The notes beneath the pieces were generated by a model. It was not told the origin of the DNA. It did not search any database and saw only the letters and a list, made by a program, of their open reading frames with translations. From contig JAKLFB010000003.1 in NCBI GenBank assembly GCA_022711435.1, forward strand, positions 124,001 through 188,000: a DNA stretch of 64,000 bases, written 5' to 3'. Shown piece by piece: positions 43,499 to 51,519 of this stretch. How positions within the stretch are numbered: position 1 is the first letter of the stretch; every line of letters starts with the position of its first letter. A program made the position numbers and the translations under genes. Source of the stretch: Verrucomicrobiota bacterium (GTDB lineage Bacteria > Verrucomicrobiota > Verrucomicrobiia > Limisphaerales > UBA1319).

Positions 43499-44551
43499 AT
43501 GAACAAGCGCGATTTTTGGAAACGAACCTGGCTGTCCTGCGCCATGGCGGCATGGCTGATGATGCCTTCGATCGCCGGATCGTGGGCAGCCGGCGCCCCG
43601 GAACGGATCATACTCGATGTGGATCTTGCGGAGGACGTGGATGACGCGGGCGCGCTGGCGACGCTGCACACCCTGGCGAATCGGGGCGAGGCCGAGATCC
43701 TCGGCATCCTTGTGTCCTCGAACAACGAATGGGTCGGGCCATGCGCCGATGCGATCAACACATGGTATGGCCGGCCCGACCTGCCGATCGGCTATCAGCG
43801 CGGCCACCAGTATGGATACCGAAATCCGAAGGATCCCGGACGCGAGACGCCATCCCAGTATGCCGAGCGCGTGGCCCGGGCGTTCCCCCACGACTTGAAG
43901 CGGAGCAGCGACGCCCCCGACGCCGCGATTCTCTGCCGGCAGCTGCTGGCCGCCCAGCCCGACCAGAGCGTGACGATGGTCACCGTCGGGTTCCTGACCA
44001 ACCTGCGGAACCTGCTCGACTCGAGCCCGGACCAGCACAGCCCGCTCGATGGCGAGGCGCTGGTGAAGCAGAAGGTCAAGCAGTGGGTCTGCATGGGCGG
44101 CATCTTCCCCAGCGGCCGGTTCCCCAACGGCCAGGGCGAGTACAACCTCATGTATGACACCGCGGCCTCGGTGCGCGCCGTCAACGACTGGCCGACGCCG
44201 GTGGTGTTCAGCGGATTTGCCATTGGCGCGGGCATCAAGGTCGGGGCGCGCCTGCGCGAGACGCCCGAGTCCAATCCGGTCCGCGCCTGCTATCAGCATT
44301 ACAATGGCTTGAAGGACCGAGAGGCGTGGGATCTGACGGCGGTTCTGTACGCGGTGCGGGGCGCGGCGAATTACTGGAAGCACTCCGAGCCCGGCTTCTG
44401 CCTGATGCACGCCCGGGTCTCGCACGGGTACAACGAGTGGATTCCCGCCCCGCAAAAGCATCATCGGTACCTGATCGAGCTCATGCCGCCCGACCAGGTC
44501 GGCCGCGTCATCGAAGGCCTCATGATCGAGGGAAATCGGCCCATCCCGTAA
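43499..44551 (+). CDS. Exported nucleoside hydrolase-like protein
   Basis: The 350-residue protein has a signal-like N-terminus (TWLSCAMAAWLMMPSIAGSWA) and then the inosine/uridine-preferring nucleoside hydrolase fold. The calcium-binding N-terminal motif, usually DTDxGxDVDD in this branch, is DVDLAEDVDDAGAL: the aspartates are kept but Thr and Gly are replaced. Other family segments are VTMVTVGFLTNLRNLLDS and WVCMGGIFPSGRFPNGQGEYN, and VFSGFAIGAG. The periplasmic location suggests an N-glycosidase on an unknown ribosyl or sugar compound. Stands after a 139-base gap. Confidence 0.75.
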   Translation: MNKRDFWKRTWLSCAMAAWLMMPSIAGSWAAGAPERIILDVDLAEDVDDAGALATLHTLANRGEAEILGILVSSNNEWVGPCADAINTWYGRPDLPIGYQRGHQYGYRNPKDPGRETPSQYAERVARAFPHDLKRSSDAPDAAILCRQLLAAQPDQSVTMVTVGFLTNLRNLLDSSPDQHSPLDGEALVKQKVKQWVCMGGIFPSGRFPNGQGEYNLMYDTAASVRAVNDWPTPVVFSGFAIGAGIKVGARLRETPESNPVRACYQHYNGLKDREAWDLTAVLYAVRGAANYWKHSEPGFCLMHARVSHGYNEWIPAPQKHHRYLIELMPPDQVGRVIEGLMIEGNRPIP

Positions 44552-44767
44552 ACCTGCCCGCTGGCGGGCGCCTATTCGGCGGTTGACAGGCGGCAAGGAT
44601 TGAGACAATTGATCTGTCTGGAATGCGATGCGGTGGTGGACATCGCGGCTCCCGAGCTGGAGGGCCTGTCGCTGCCGGACACCTCGGGCTTGGGCTTCGA
44701 GGTGCGGGGCTACGGTGTGGAGTTGCGCGGTTTGTGCCGCCGTTGCCGAGAAAGGAAGGAAACATGA
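44552..44767 (+). pseudogene. C-terminal remnant of a Fur-family metalloregulator
   Basis: The frame reads ...RQLICLECDAVVDIAAPELE, then GFEVRGYGVELRGLCRRCRERKET, and stops at TGA 44765-44767. This is the Fur/PerR dimerisation domain with its structural zinc cysteine pairs CLEC and CRRC. The winged-helix DNA-binding half and the usual HHH before LICLEC are missing; the preceding stop of the nucleoside hydrolase-like gene is at 44551. No ATG is available and the only early candidate is TTG 44600. Its stop overlaps the peroxidase start as ATGA, so the original gene was translationally coupled to the peroxidase. Confidence 0.7.
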
Positions 44768-45900
44768 TCAAACCAAGGTGGATGGCGCCGCTGATCGGCG
44801 TCCAGTTGTTGTTCATCGCCACGGCGCCGGGAGTGGAGGCGGCGCAAAAGGTTCCCCTGGGATTGCCGCCACTGCCCGAGCGGGCAACCCAGGCTGCGAG
44901 CCCGGAGAAGGTTGCCTTGGGGAAGAAGCTGTTCGAGGAGACCCGGTTCAGCGCGACGCGCCAGGTGAGCTGCGCGACGTGCCACGATGCTGGCAAGGCA
45001 TTCACCGACAGCCCGCTGAGCGTGTCCGAGGGGATCCGCCAGCTCAAGGGCACCCGGAACGCGCCGACGGTGATCAACGCGGTCTACTTCGAGACGATGT
45101 TCTGGGACGGCCGTTCGCCGAGCCTGGAGGACCAGGCGCTGCACCCGTTCGTCAACCCGGTCGAGATGGGTTTGAAGGATCACGACCCGATCCTGGCGAT
45201 CGTGCGCAAGGACGCCGACTATGCGCGCGCGTTCGACCAGGTATTTGGCAAGCGCGGCCCGGCTGTCACGATGGCCGAGGTGACCGATGCCATCGCGGCG
45301 TTCGAGCGCACGATCATCTCCGGCGGCTCGCCCTTTGACTGCTACTACTTCGGAGGCGAAGAGGATGCTCTGACCCCGGCTCAGAAGCGGGGCTTGAAGC
45401 TCTTTGTGAACGAAGGGCGCTGCGTCTCGTGCCACGTGATCGAGCAGACCCAGGCCCTGTTCACCGACAACCGGTTCCACAACGTGGGCGTCGGCATCAC
45501 CGCGATCCAGCAGGACGTGCCCGCCCTCGCCGTGGAGTTCCTGAAGACCAGGGCCACGCTGGCCGAAGTGGACATCCAAGTCCTCTCCGACAAGCGCACG
45601 TCCGAGCTGGGCCGGCTGGCGGTGACCCGCCTTTTCGACGACATCGGATCCTTCAAGACGCCCACGCTGCGGAACATCGCCGTGACGGCTCCCTACATGC
45701 ATGACGGCAGCCTCAAGACCTTGCGGGACGTCGTGGTGCATTACAACAACGGGGGCGTGACGAACGAGAAAGACCGCGTCAACGACTTCTTGAGCGGCGG
45801 GATCCGGCCCCTGCATCTCACGGAGGCGCAGATCGACGATCTCGTGGCGTTCATGGAATCGCTCACGAGCCCGGAATATGTCCAGCCAGCCCAGCTATAA
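44764..45900 (+). CDS. Di-heme cytochrome c peroxidase (CcpA/MauG family)
   Basis: The 378-residue periplasmic enzyme reduces hydrogen peroxide with electrons from c-type cytochromes. The signal peptide is followed by two heme c attachment sites: CATCH at residues 70-74 and CVSCH at 220-224. Family segments include GTRNAPTVINAVYFETMFWDGR, HPFVNPVEMG, FKTPTLRNIAVTAPYMHDGS and VVVHYNNGG. Length is normal. ATG 44764 overlaps the stop of a Fur-family remnant, so peroxide or metal control of this operon was likely ancestral. A metallophosphoesterase and a monoheme cytochrome follow. Confidence 0.92.
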   Translation: MIKPRWMAPLIGVQLLFIATAPGVEAAQKVPLGLPPLPERATQAASPEKVALGKKLFEETRFSATRQVSCATCHDAGKAFTDSPLSVSEGIRQLKGTRNAPTVINAVYFETMFWDGRSPSLEDQALHPFVNPVEMGLKDHDPILAIVRKDADYARAFDQVFGKRGPAVTMAEVTDAIAAFERTIISGGSPFDCYYFGGEEDALTPAQKRGLKLFVNEGRCVSCHVIEQTQALFTDNRFHNVGVGITAIQQDVPALAVEFLKTRATLAEVDIQVLSDKRTSELGRLAVTRLFDDIGSFKTPTLRNIAVTAPYMHDGSLKTLRDVVVHYNNGGVTNEKDRVNDFLSGGIRPLHLTEAQIDDLVAFMESLTSPEYVQPAQL

Positions 45901-45914
45901 GAAAGGAGCCGACC

Positions 45915-46991
45915 ATGAATGACTTTCGTTTGAACCGCCGGGATTTCATCAAGCGCGCGGGTGTGGCCACGGCCGCGGCGGCGTTCCCGCTGAGCGTTGT
46001 CGAGCTGGCGTTTGGGGCCGCCCAGGACAAGTTCACGTTCGCCCACATCTCCGATGCCCACATCCAGCATGTCAAAGGCACGGAGTTCGTCCGGAACTGG
46101 GACCGCGGCCTAATCCGGGCCGTGGCGGAAGCCAACCTGCTCACTCCCAAGCCCGACTTCGTCATGTTCGGGGGCGATCTCGCCCAGCTCGGGACGAAGG
46201 AGGAGCTGGACCACGGGGCCGAGATGCTCTCCCGTCTCCGCCACAAGACCTACTGCGTCATGGGCGAGCACGACTACTATCTCGACCTGGGCGAGTACTG
46301 GTCCAAGCTGTTCGGCCCGCACTACTACAGCTTCGACCACAAGGGCGTCCACTTTGTCGTGCTCAACAGCATACTGACCTATGACGAGTGGACTTACAAC
46401 CGGTGGCCGACGGCTCGGCAGCGGATGCTCGAGATGGCCGGCCTGGACAACCCCAACGGATCGCCTTTCATGGTCGGGGAGAAGCAGCGGGAGTGGCTGC
46501 GCGCCGACCTCGCTCGGGTGGCGAAAACCACCCCCATCGTGCTGTTCTCGCACTCGCCCATCCAGAAGCTCTACAAGGGCTGGAATTTCTGGACCGAGGA
46601 TGCCGAGCAGGTGCAGGCGTTGCTGAAGCCGTTCCCGACTGTGACGGTCATTTACGGCCACGTTCACCAGATCCAGTACAACCAGGTGGGGAACATCACG
46701 TTCCACTCGGTCATGGCCACCGCGTGGCCGTGGCCTTATCCGCAGAGCTATGCCCAGGCCGAGCACGCCATGCCCAAGCTCACCGTCCCCATGAACCGGG
46801 CCGATCCGTTCTTCGAGCGCGATGCCACGGGCTGGCAGTTCATCGACATGGATACCGGCCGCGTCATGATGGATTACAACCTCTACAACAACACCAGCCG
46901 AGTCGTGGCCTACAACCCGGCCACTCGGCAGCCCGAGGATCGCGTCTATCAAGATCCTTCGAAACGGATTCCGCCGCAGGACCACTACTGA
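45915..46991 (+). CDS. Exported metallophosphoesterase (calcineurin-like)
   Basis: The 358-residue protein has a Tat signal (LNRRDFIKRAGVATAAAAF). The metal-binding motifs of the calcineurin superfamily follow: DAH (Asp47, His49), GGDLAQ (Asp88), GEHD (118-120, where GNHD is usual), FSHSP and GHVHQ. It hydrolyses phosphate esters in the periplasm; the substrate is unknown. The asparagine normally bridging the metals is glutamate here, which may alter activity. It lies 14 bases after the peroxidase gene with GGAG before its start and 17 bases before a cytochrome gene. Confidence 0.88.
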   Translation: MNDFRLNRRDFIKRAGVATAAAAFPLSVVELAFGAAQDKFTFAHISDAHIQHVKGTEFVRNWDRGLIRAVAEANLLTPKPDFVMFGGDLAQLGTKEELDHGAEMLSRLRHKTYCVMGEHDYYLDLGEYWSKLFGPHYYSFDHKGVHFVVLNSILTYDEWTYNRWPTARQRMLEMAGLDNPNGSPFMVGEKQREWLRADLARVAKTTPIVLFSHSPIQKLYKGWNFWTEDAEQVQALLKPFPTVTVIYGHVHQIQYNQVGNITFHSVMATAWPWPYPQSYAQAEHAMPKLTVPMNRADPFFERDATGWQFIDMDTGRVMMDYNLYNNTSRVVAYNPATRQPEDRVYQDPSKRIPPQDHY

Positions 46992-47008
46992 ACCCCATCG
47001 AGCCAACT

Positions 47009-47422
47009 ATGAAAGCCATCACTGTCACCGCAACGCTGGGCGCCGTCCTCCTGGCAGGGACCATCATCGGTTTTCTGGCGCAAGCCGACGAGTTCACCAA
47101 GAAAGACCAGGAGCGCTGGCAGAACGAGTATATGGCCGTCGTCCAAAAAGGGCGCGCCCTCTGGACCAGCGCCGAGCTGGGCACCAAGGGGGTTGCCTGC
47201 GCGCAGTGCCACCCCAACGCTGCCAACACGCACCCGGAGACCTATCCGAAATTCCAGCAGCAGCTGGGCCGGGTCATTGCCCTGCGCGAGATGATCAACT
47301 GGTGCATCCAGCAGCCGCTCGAGGGCAAGCCGCTTGCGTTCGACGATCCGAAGATGATCGCTCTCGAGTCTTACATCGCCTACGAACGGCGCGGCGTCCG
47401 GATGGACCCTGGCAAGCATTAG
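47009..47422 (+). CDS. Monoheme cytochrome c
   Basis: The 137-residue protein has an N-terminal signal anchor (TATLGAVLLAGTIIGFLAQA) and one heme site CAQCH at residues 64-68. The context VACAQCHPNAANTHPETYPKFQ and the later INWCIQQPLEGKPLAFDDPKMIALESYIAYERRG resemble the SoxA-like/diheme-derived c-type cytochrome group. It is the natural electron donor candidate for the peroxidase two genes upstream. Last gene of the operon. Confidence 0.85.
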   Translation: MKAITVTATLGAVLLAGTIIGFLAQADEFTKKDQERWQNEYMAVVQKGRALWTSAELGTKGVACAQCHPNAANTHPETYPKFQQQLGRVIALREMINWCIQQPLEGKPLAFDDPKMIALESYIAYERRGVRMDPGKH

Positions 47423-47734
47423 GGGCGGCATCGCCGCAGAGCGGGAGAAATCTTGCGCCAGGGTCGGGGAGAGGCGGGCGTTGGAACTTTCCCCTCTCCC
47501 TCTGCCCCCCCCGCTCGATCCTCGCGGGGGGAGGGGATCGTGTCCGGTGGCTGTCTGAAGTTCTTCCTCTCCGCCATTGGGAACCAAGGGAGTGCCCAAA
47601 CGGGCGGGTGAGGGGGCTCGCATCTTGCGCCCACCAACCCGATCCTGCGCGGGGAGATCTTGCAGGATCCGCTGTTCTCGATCATTCTGGATTGCGAACA
47701 GAATGGATTTTCTGGTGAAATCCGACACAATCTC
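47423..47734. other. Non-coding gap of 312 bases
   Basis: No gene is seen. The stretch has C-rich and G-rich tracts and one 8-bp hairpin, GATCCTGC (47641-47648) with GCAGGATC (47662-47669) around a 13-base loop, without a T-run. It may hold the terminator of the cytochrome operon and the promoter of the next gene, but neither can be placed with confidence. Confidence 0.4.
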
Positions 47735-48967
47735 ATGAAACAGCAACTCACATATTGGCCAGCCCCCGACGGTCCTGTTCTCTCGCACTCGAGGCGCGCG
47801 TTTCTGCAAACCATAGGTCTGGGCGCCGCGGCGTTGGGCCTCCCGGCGGCCGGGCGATCCGCCGAGGCGCCGATCCAGGGATTCGAGCAAGCCCCCGATG
47901 ATGCGGGCGCATCGAAGGGCTGGGAGCCGGTCTCGGACCGCAAGCTCCGGGTGGGCATAGTCGGCTACGGCGTCTGCAAGTTCGGCGCCGCGTTCGGTTT
48001 CCAGGATCATCCCAACGTCGAGGTTGTGGCGGTGAGCGACCTGATTCCGGAACGATGCGCCGGATTGGCCAAGGCCTGTCGCTGCGGGAAGACCTACCCT
48101 TCGCTCGAGGAGCTGGTCCGAGACGACCGGATCGAGGCGGTGTTCGTGGCCACGGATGCGCCCCAGCACGCGAAGCACTGCATCGAGGTCCTGCGCCGCG
48201 GCAAGCATGTCGCCTCGGCCGTTCCCGCGGTGTTCGGATCGCTCGAGGATGCGGACAAGCTATTCGAGGCGGTGCGAGCCAGCGGCCGGACGTACATGAT
48301 GTTCGAGACCTCGTGCTTCCACGAGGATCTGCATGCGATGCGTCAGATCTACCGGGCGGGCGGGCTGGGCAAGCTGGTGTATTCGGAGGGCGAGTATTAC
48401 CATTACATGCCGGAGCCGATCGATTCGTACCAGGGCTGGCGTGTTGGCCTGCCTCCGCAGTGGTATCCGACCCATTCCGACGCCTACTGTCTGGGCGTGA
48501 ACGGGGGCAGCTTTACCGAGGTATCGTGCCAGGGGATGCCGAGCATCGTCCCCCATCTAAGGCCTGAGAACAATGCTTACCGAAACCCGTTCGGGACGGA
48601 GATCGCCTTGTTCCGGACCAGCGAAGGGGGTATGTCGCGGATGGCGGTGAGCTGGGACACGCCGGGCGCCAGCGGGGAGATGGGGCGTGTTCGGGGGCAG
48701 AGGGGCTCCTATTACGGGCAGTTCGAAGGGATCCACAAGGAACTGCCGGCGACGCGGCGCCCTCCGCTTCCGCCGGGCGTCGGGGCGGGCGGCCATGGCG
48801 GTTCGCACGGGTATTTGGCGAACGAATTCGTCCTGTCGATCCTCCAGAACCGCCGGCCGCTGGTCGACATTGCGCTGGCCCTCAACATGACGGTGGCGGG
48901 GATCGTCGCCCACCAGTCCGCTCTCCGGGACGGCGAGCGGCTGAAGATTCCCCAATATGCGCTCTGA
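47735..48967 (+). CDS. Gfo/Idh/MocA family oxidoreductase, variant lacking EKP
   Basis: The 410-residue exported protein starts at ATG 47735. It has a Tat-like signal (HSRRAFLQTIGLGAAALGLP) and the Rossmann loop VGIVGYGVCKFG. The place of the catalytic EKP motif reads HVASAVPAVFGSLEDAD, so the active-site lysine is absent. The C-terminal domain (FETSCFHEDLHAMRQIYRAGG, GEYYHYM, PTHSDAYCLG) suggests a metal- or sugar-binding site rich in His and Tyr. It may act as a lyase, glycosidase-like or binding member of the family rather than a normal dehydrogenase. Confidence 0.82.
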   Translation: MKQQLTYWPAPDGPVLSHSRRAFLQTIGLGAAALGLPAAGRSAEAPIQGFEQAPDDAGASKGWEPVSDRKLRVGIVGYGVCKFGAAFGFQDHPNVEVVAVSDLIPERCAGLAKACRCGKTYPSLEELVRDDRIEAVFVATDAPQHAKHCIEVLRRGKHVASAVPAVFGSLEDADKLFEAVRASGRTYMMFETSCFHEDLHAMRQIYRAGGLGKLVYSEGEYYHYMPEPIDSYQGWRVGLPPQWYPTHSDAYCLGVNGGSFTEVSCQGMPSIVPHLRPENNAYRNPFGTEIALFRTSEGGMSRMAVSWDTPGASGEMGRVRGQRGSYYGQFEGIHKELPATRRPPLPPGVGAGGHGGSHGYLANEFVLSILQNRRPLVDIALALNMTVAGIVAHQSALRDGERLKIPQYAL

Positions 48968-49050
48968 AGGATCGCAGCGGCAGCCTCCGCCGCGGGGATG
49001 CCCCGTGAATAGCGCAAGGCTGGCGGGCGTCGAAAGCTAGGATCGAACGC

Positions 49051-49102
49051 AGCCTGAAAAACAGTTGCGTCGGCGCTCGAATCCGGCGAGTATTCAGGCT
49101 TT
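49051..49102 (+). terminator. Inverted repeat after the Gfo/Idh/MocA gene
   Basis: AGCCTGAA (49051-49058) and TTCAGGCT (49093-49100) enclose a 34-base GC-rich loop with its own small pairing (CCGGCG/CGCTCG region) and are followed by TT. It is 84 bases past the stop and 20 bases before the discoidin-domain gene. It could be a terminator or a leader structure. Confidence 0.35.
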
Positions 49103-49120
49103 AACAGGAAACAAGAACCG

Positions 49121-49816
49121 ATGGATATGCGTGTGAAAACGTGGAACTGGAGAGTGGCGATGGCGGTGGCGGTGCTGGCGTCGGCGGGGTTGGCCGCACG
49201 AGGTGCGGGTGCCAAGGAGATGGCGCCGCTCGAAATCATGCTGCCGATTCCGGCGTTCATGGGGACCCCGGTGGATATTCCGATCGACGAGCATGTGGAG
49301 AAGCCGTCGGACAAGCCGCGCCCGCCGTTCATGGCGCCCAAGGGTGTCGCGAATGTCGCGCTGAACAAGAAGGTGACCAGCAGCGACAAGTCGCCCGTGT
49401 CCGGCGCGCTGGATCTGGTCACCGATGGTGACAAGGAATCGACCGACAGCAGCTTCGTGGAGCTGCATCGGCGGACCCAGTGGGTGCAGATCGACCTCGA
49501 TGCGCCGCACGAGATCTACGCGATCCTGATCTGGCACGCGCATCACACGCCGCAGATCTATTATGATGTCGTGGTCCAGATCTCCGACGATCCGGATTTC
49601 ACGCAGAACGTCAAGACCGTCTACAACAACGACTACGACAATTCGTCGGGGCTGGGCATCGGGACGGACAAGGAATACTTCGAGAATTACGAGGGCCGGC
49701 TGATCGACGCCAAGGGCGCCAAGGGACGCTACGTTCGGATGTATAGCCGTGGCAGCACGTTCAGCGCGCTGAACCGGTACACCGAAGTCGAGGTCTTCGC
49801 GCTGCCCGCCAAGTGA
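49121..49816 (+). CDS. Exported discoidin-type (F5/8 C) carbohydrate-binding protein
   Basis: The 231-residue protein has a signal peptide (WRVAMAVAVLASAGLAARGAGA) and a proline-rich stretch. A single galactose-binding-like discoidin domain covers about residues 75-230: NVALNKKVTSSDK, QWVQIDLDAPHEIYAILIWHAH, VVVQISDDPDF and GRYVRMYSRGSTFSALNRYTEVEVF. No catalytic domain is present. It probably binds a polysaccharide or glycoprotein outside the cell. Stands alone between intergenic hairpins. Confidence 0.8.
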   Translation: MDMRVKTWNWRVAMAVAVLASAGLAARGAGAKEMAPLEIMLPIPAFMGTPVDIPIDEHVEKPSDKPRPPFMAPKGVANVALNKKVTSSDKSPVSGALDLVTDGDKESTDSSFVELHRRTQWVQIDLDAPHEIYAILIWHAHHTPQIYYDVVVQISDDPDFTQNVKTVYNNDYDNSSGLGIGTDKEYFENYEGRLIDAKGAKGRYVRMYSRGSTFSALNRYTEVEVFALPAK

Positions 49817-49886
49817 GGCGGGCCAGCGGCCCGCGCCGGGCCCGGCGAGGCCGCCGTCCTCGAATGGACAATCTCGTGGAAGGATA

Positions 49887-49914
49887 ACAGGCCGTCCCGG
49901 CAGGGGCGGCCTGT
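49887..49914. repeat. 12-bp hairpin between discoidin and glycosyltransferase genes
   Basis: ACAGGCCGTCCC (49887-49898) pairs with GGGGCGGCCTGT (49903-49914) around a 4-base loop with one G-T pair. No T-run follows, so it is an RNA stem or factor-dependent terminator rather than a classical intrinsic one. Confidence 0.45.
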
Positions 49915-49935
49915 CCGCTGTACGGGCCAGACACC

Positions 49936-51489
49936 ATGAAATACGCGCATCTGATCCTCGCCGCGGCCGTGGTCATCGTGGCATCGGCCTTGCGGTTTCC
50001 GCGGCTCGAGGATCGCCCGATGCACACCGATGAATCGGTGCAGGCGCTGAAATTCCAGGGGCTGCTCGAGCATGGCCAGTATCGATATGATCCCGACGAA
50101 TACCACGGCCCCGTTCTGAGCTACGCGACGCGTGTGGCTGCATGGCTGGGCGGGGTGCGGACCTTGGCGGAGGCGACCGAGGCGACGCTGCGTTGTGTGC
50201 CGGCGGTATTCGGTGTGGGGCTGGTGGGGCTGGCATGGGGGTGGCGGGGTTTGTTGGGGCGCGGAGCGGCCTGCTGGGCCGGTTTGCTGACCGCGCTGTC
50301 GCCGGCGCTGGTTTATTACAGCCGGTATTACATCCATGAAATGCTGCTCGTGTTCTGGAGCGGGCTGTTTCTGATGGCCGGATGGCGCTATGCGCGCAGT
50401 CCTCATTGGGGCTGGGCGGCGTTGGGGGGGGCAGGACTGGGCCTGATGCACTCGACCAAGGAGACGTTCGTGCTGCAGCTGGGGGCCGCGGCTGTGGCCA
50501 CAGGGGTGCTGTGGGGCCGGAGGTGGCGCAGACGGGGGATTCCATGGCCTGCCGGCGCGCGCGGGTGGCATGCGGGTCTGATGCTGGGAGTGGCGGCGGC
50601 TGTTTCGGCCGTCTTTTTTACATCCTTCTTCGCCCATGGCGCGGGGCTTTGGGATTCAATCCGGACCTATGGGCCGTGGCTGACGCGGGCCGAGGGGGAT
50701 TCGCCGCACGTGCATCCGTGGCATTTCTATCTGGGGCTGCTGGCCTGGACGCATCGAGGGGGCGGGCCGGTGTGGAGCGAGCTGCTGATCCTGGGATTGG
50801 CGGTGGCGGGGGGCGCATGGGCCTGGCGCCGGCGGGGTGAGGATTCGCCGGCCGGGGCTGTGGGGCGCTGGCTGAGCGTCTATGCGGTGGTCCTGACCGC
50901 AGTCTACAGCGTGATTCCATACAAGACGCCCTGGTGCATGCTGGGGTTTCTTCATGCCTACATCCTGCTGGCGGGCTTGGGGGCGGCGGGTTTGCTGGGC
51001 GCGGTGCGTGCCATGCCGAGCCGGGTGGCAGCGGCGGCGGCGATCCTGGTCGCCTGCGGCCAGCTGGGCGTGCAGGCGGCGCACGGCAGTTTTGGATATG
51101 CGGCCGATCCGCGGAATCCGTATGTCTATGCCCACACCTCGCCCAATCTTCTGCACCTGGTCCGGCGCATGGAGAACCTGGCTCGGGCGCATCCGCTGGG
51201 CCGGTCGATGGTGGTCAAGGTGATCGCGGCGGGGGGGGATTATTGGCCGCTGCCGTGGTATCTGCGGTGGTTCGAGCGGGTGGGCTGGTATTCGGCCCCT
51301 CCGGAGGATCCACGCGCTTCAGCGGTGATCGCCTCGCCGCGCTGGGCGCCGGAGCTCGAGGGCCGGGGAATGACAAACCTGGTCGCTGCCGGGCATTTTG
51401 GGCTGCGGCCAGCGGTGTTTCTTCAGTTGCGGGTCGAGCCGGATCTTTGGTCGGCCTACATGGCGAGCCCGCGCGAGCCGGAGGACTGA
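49936..51489 (+). CDS. TIGR03663-type multi-pass membrane glycosyltransferase-like protein
   Basis: The 517-residue protein has about 10-12 membrane helices. The first luminal loop reads DRPMHTDESVQALKFQGLLEHGQYRYDPDEYHGP, in parts; the aspartate/glutamate pairs there are typical of GT-C mannosyltransferases using lipid-linked sugars. IPYKTPWCMLGFLHAYILLAG near the C-terminus is a hallmark of the TIGR03663 group (flippase activity-associated Agl23 relatives). It would act in the inner membrane on polyprenyl-linked sugars, perhaps in protein or cell wall glycosylation. No glycan-synthesis genes adjoin it. Confidence 0.82.
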   Translation: MKYAHLILAAAVVIVASALRFPRLEDRPMHTDESVQALKFQGLLEHGQYRYDPDEYHGPVLSYATRVAAWLGGVRTLAEATEATLRCVPAVFGVGLVGLAWGWRGLLGRGAACWAGLLTALSPALVYYSRYYIHEMLLVFWSGLFLMAGWRYARSPHWGWAALGGAGLGLMHSTKETFVLQLGAAAVATGVLWGRRWRRRGIPWPAGARGWHAGLMLGVAAAVSAVFFTSFFAHGAGLWDSIRTYGPWLTRAEGDSPHVHPWHFYLGLLAWTHRGGGPVWSELLILGLAVAGGAWAWRRRGEDSPAGAVGRWLSVYAVVLTAVYSVIPYKTPWCMLGFLHAYILLAGLGAAGLLGAVRAMPSRVAAAAAILVACGQLGVQAAHGSFGYAADPRNPYVYAHTSPNLLHLVRRMENLARAHPLGRSMVVKVIAAGGDYWPLPWYLRWFERVGWYSAPPEDPRASAVIASPRWAPELEGRGMTNLVAAGHFGLRPAVFLQLRVEPDLWSAYMASPREPED

Positions 51490-51519
51490 AGGGCGGTTGC
51501 GGGCAGCGCTGGCGGCGGA

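Noticed and set aside
49887..49914. Intrinsic terminator at the 12-bp hairpin
   Set aside because: The stem is strong but no T-run follows on either strand; kept only as a hairpin.
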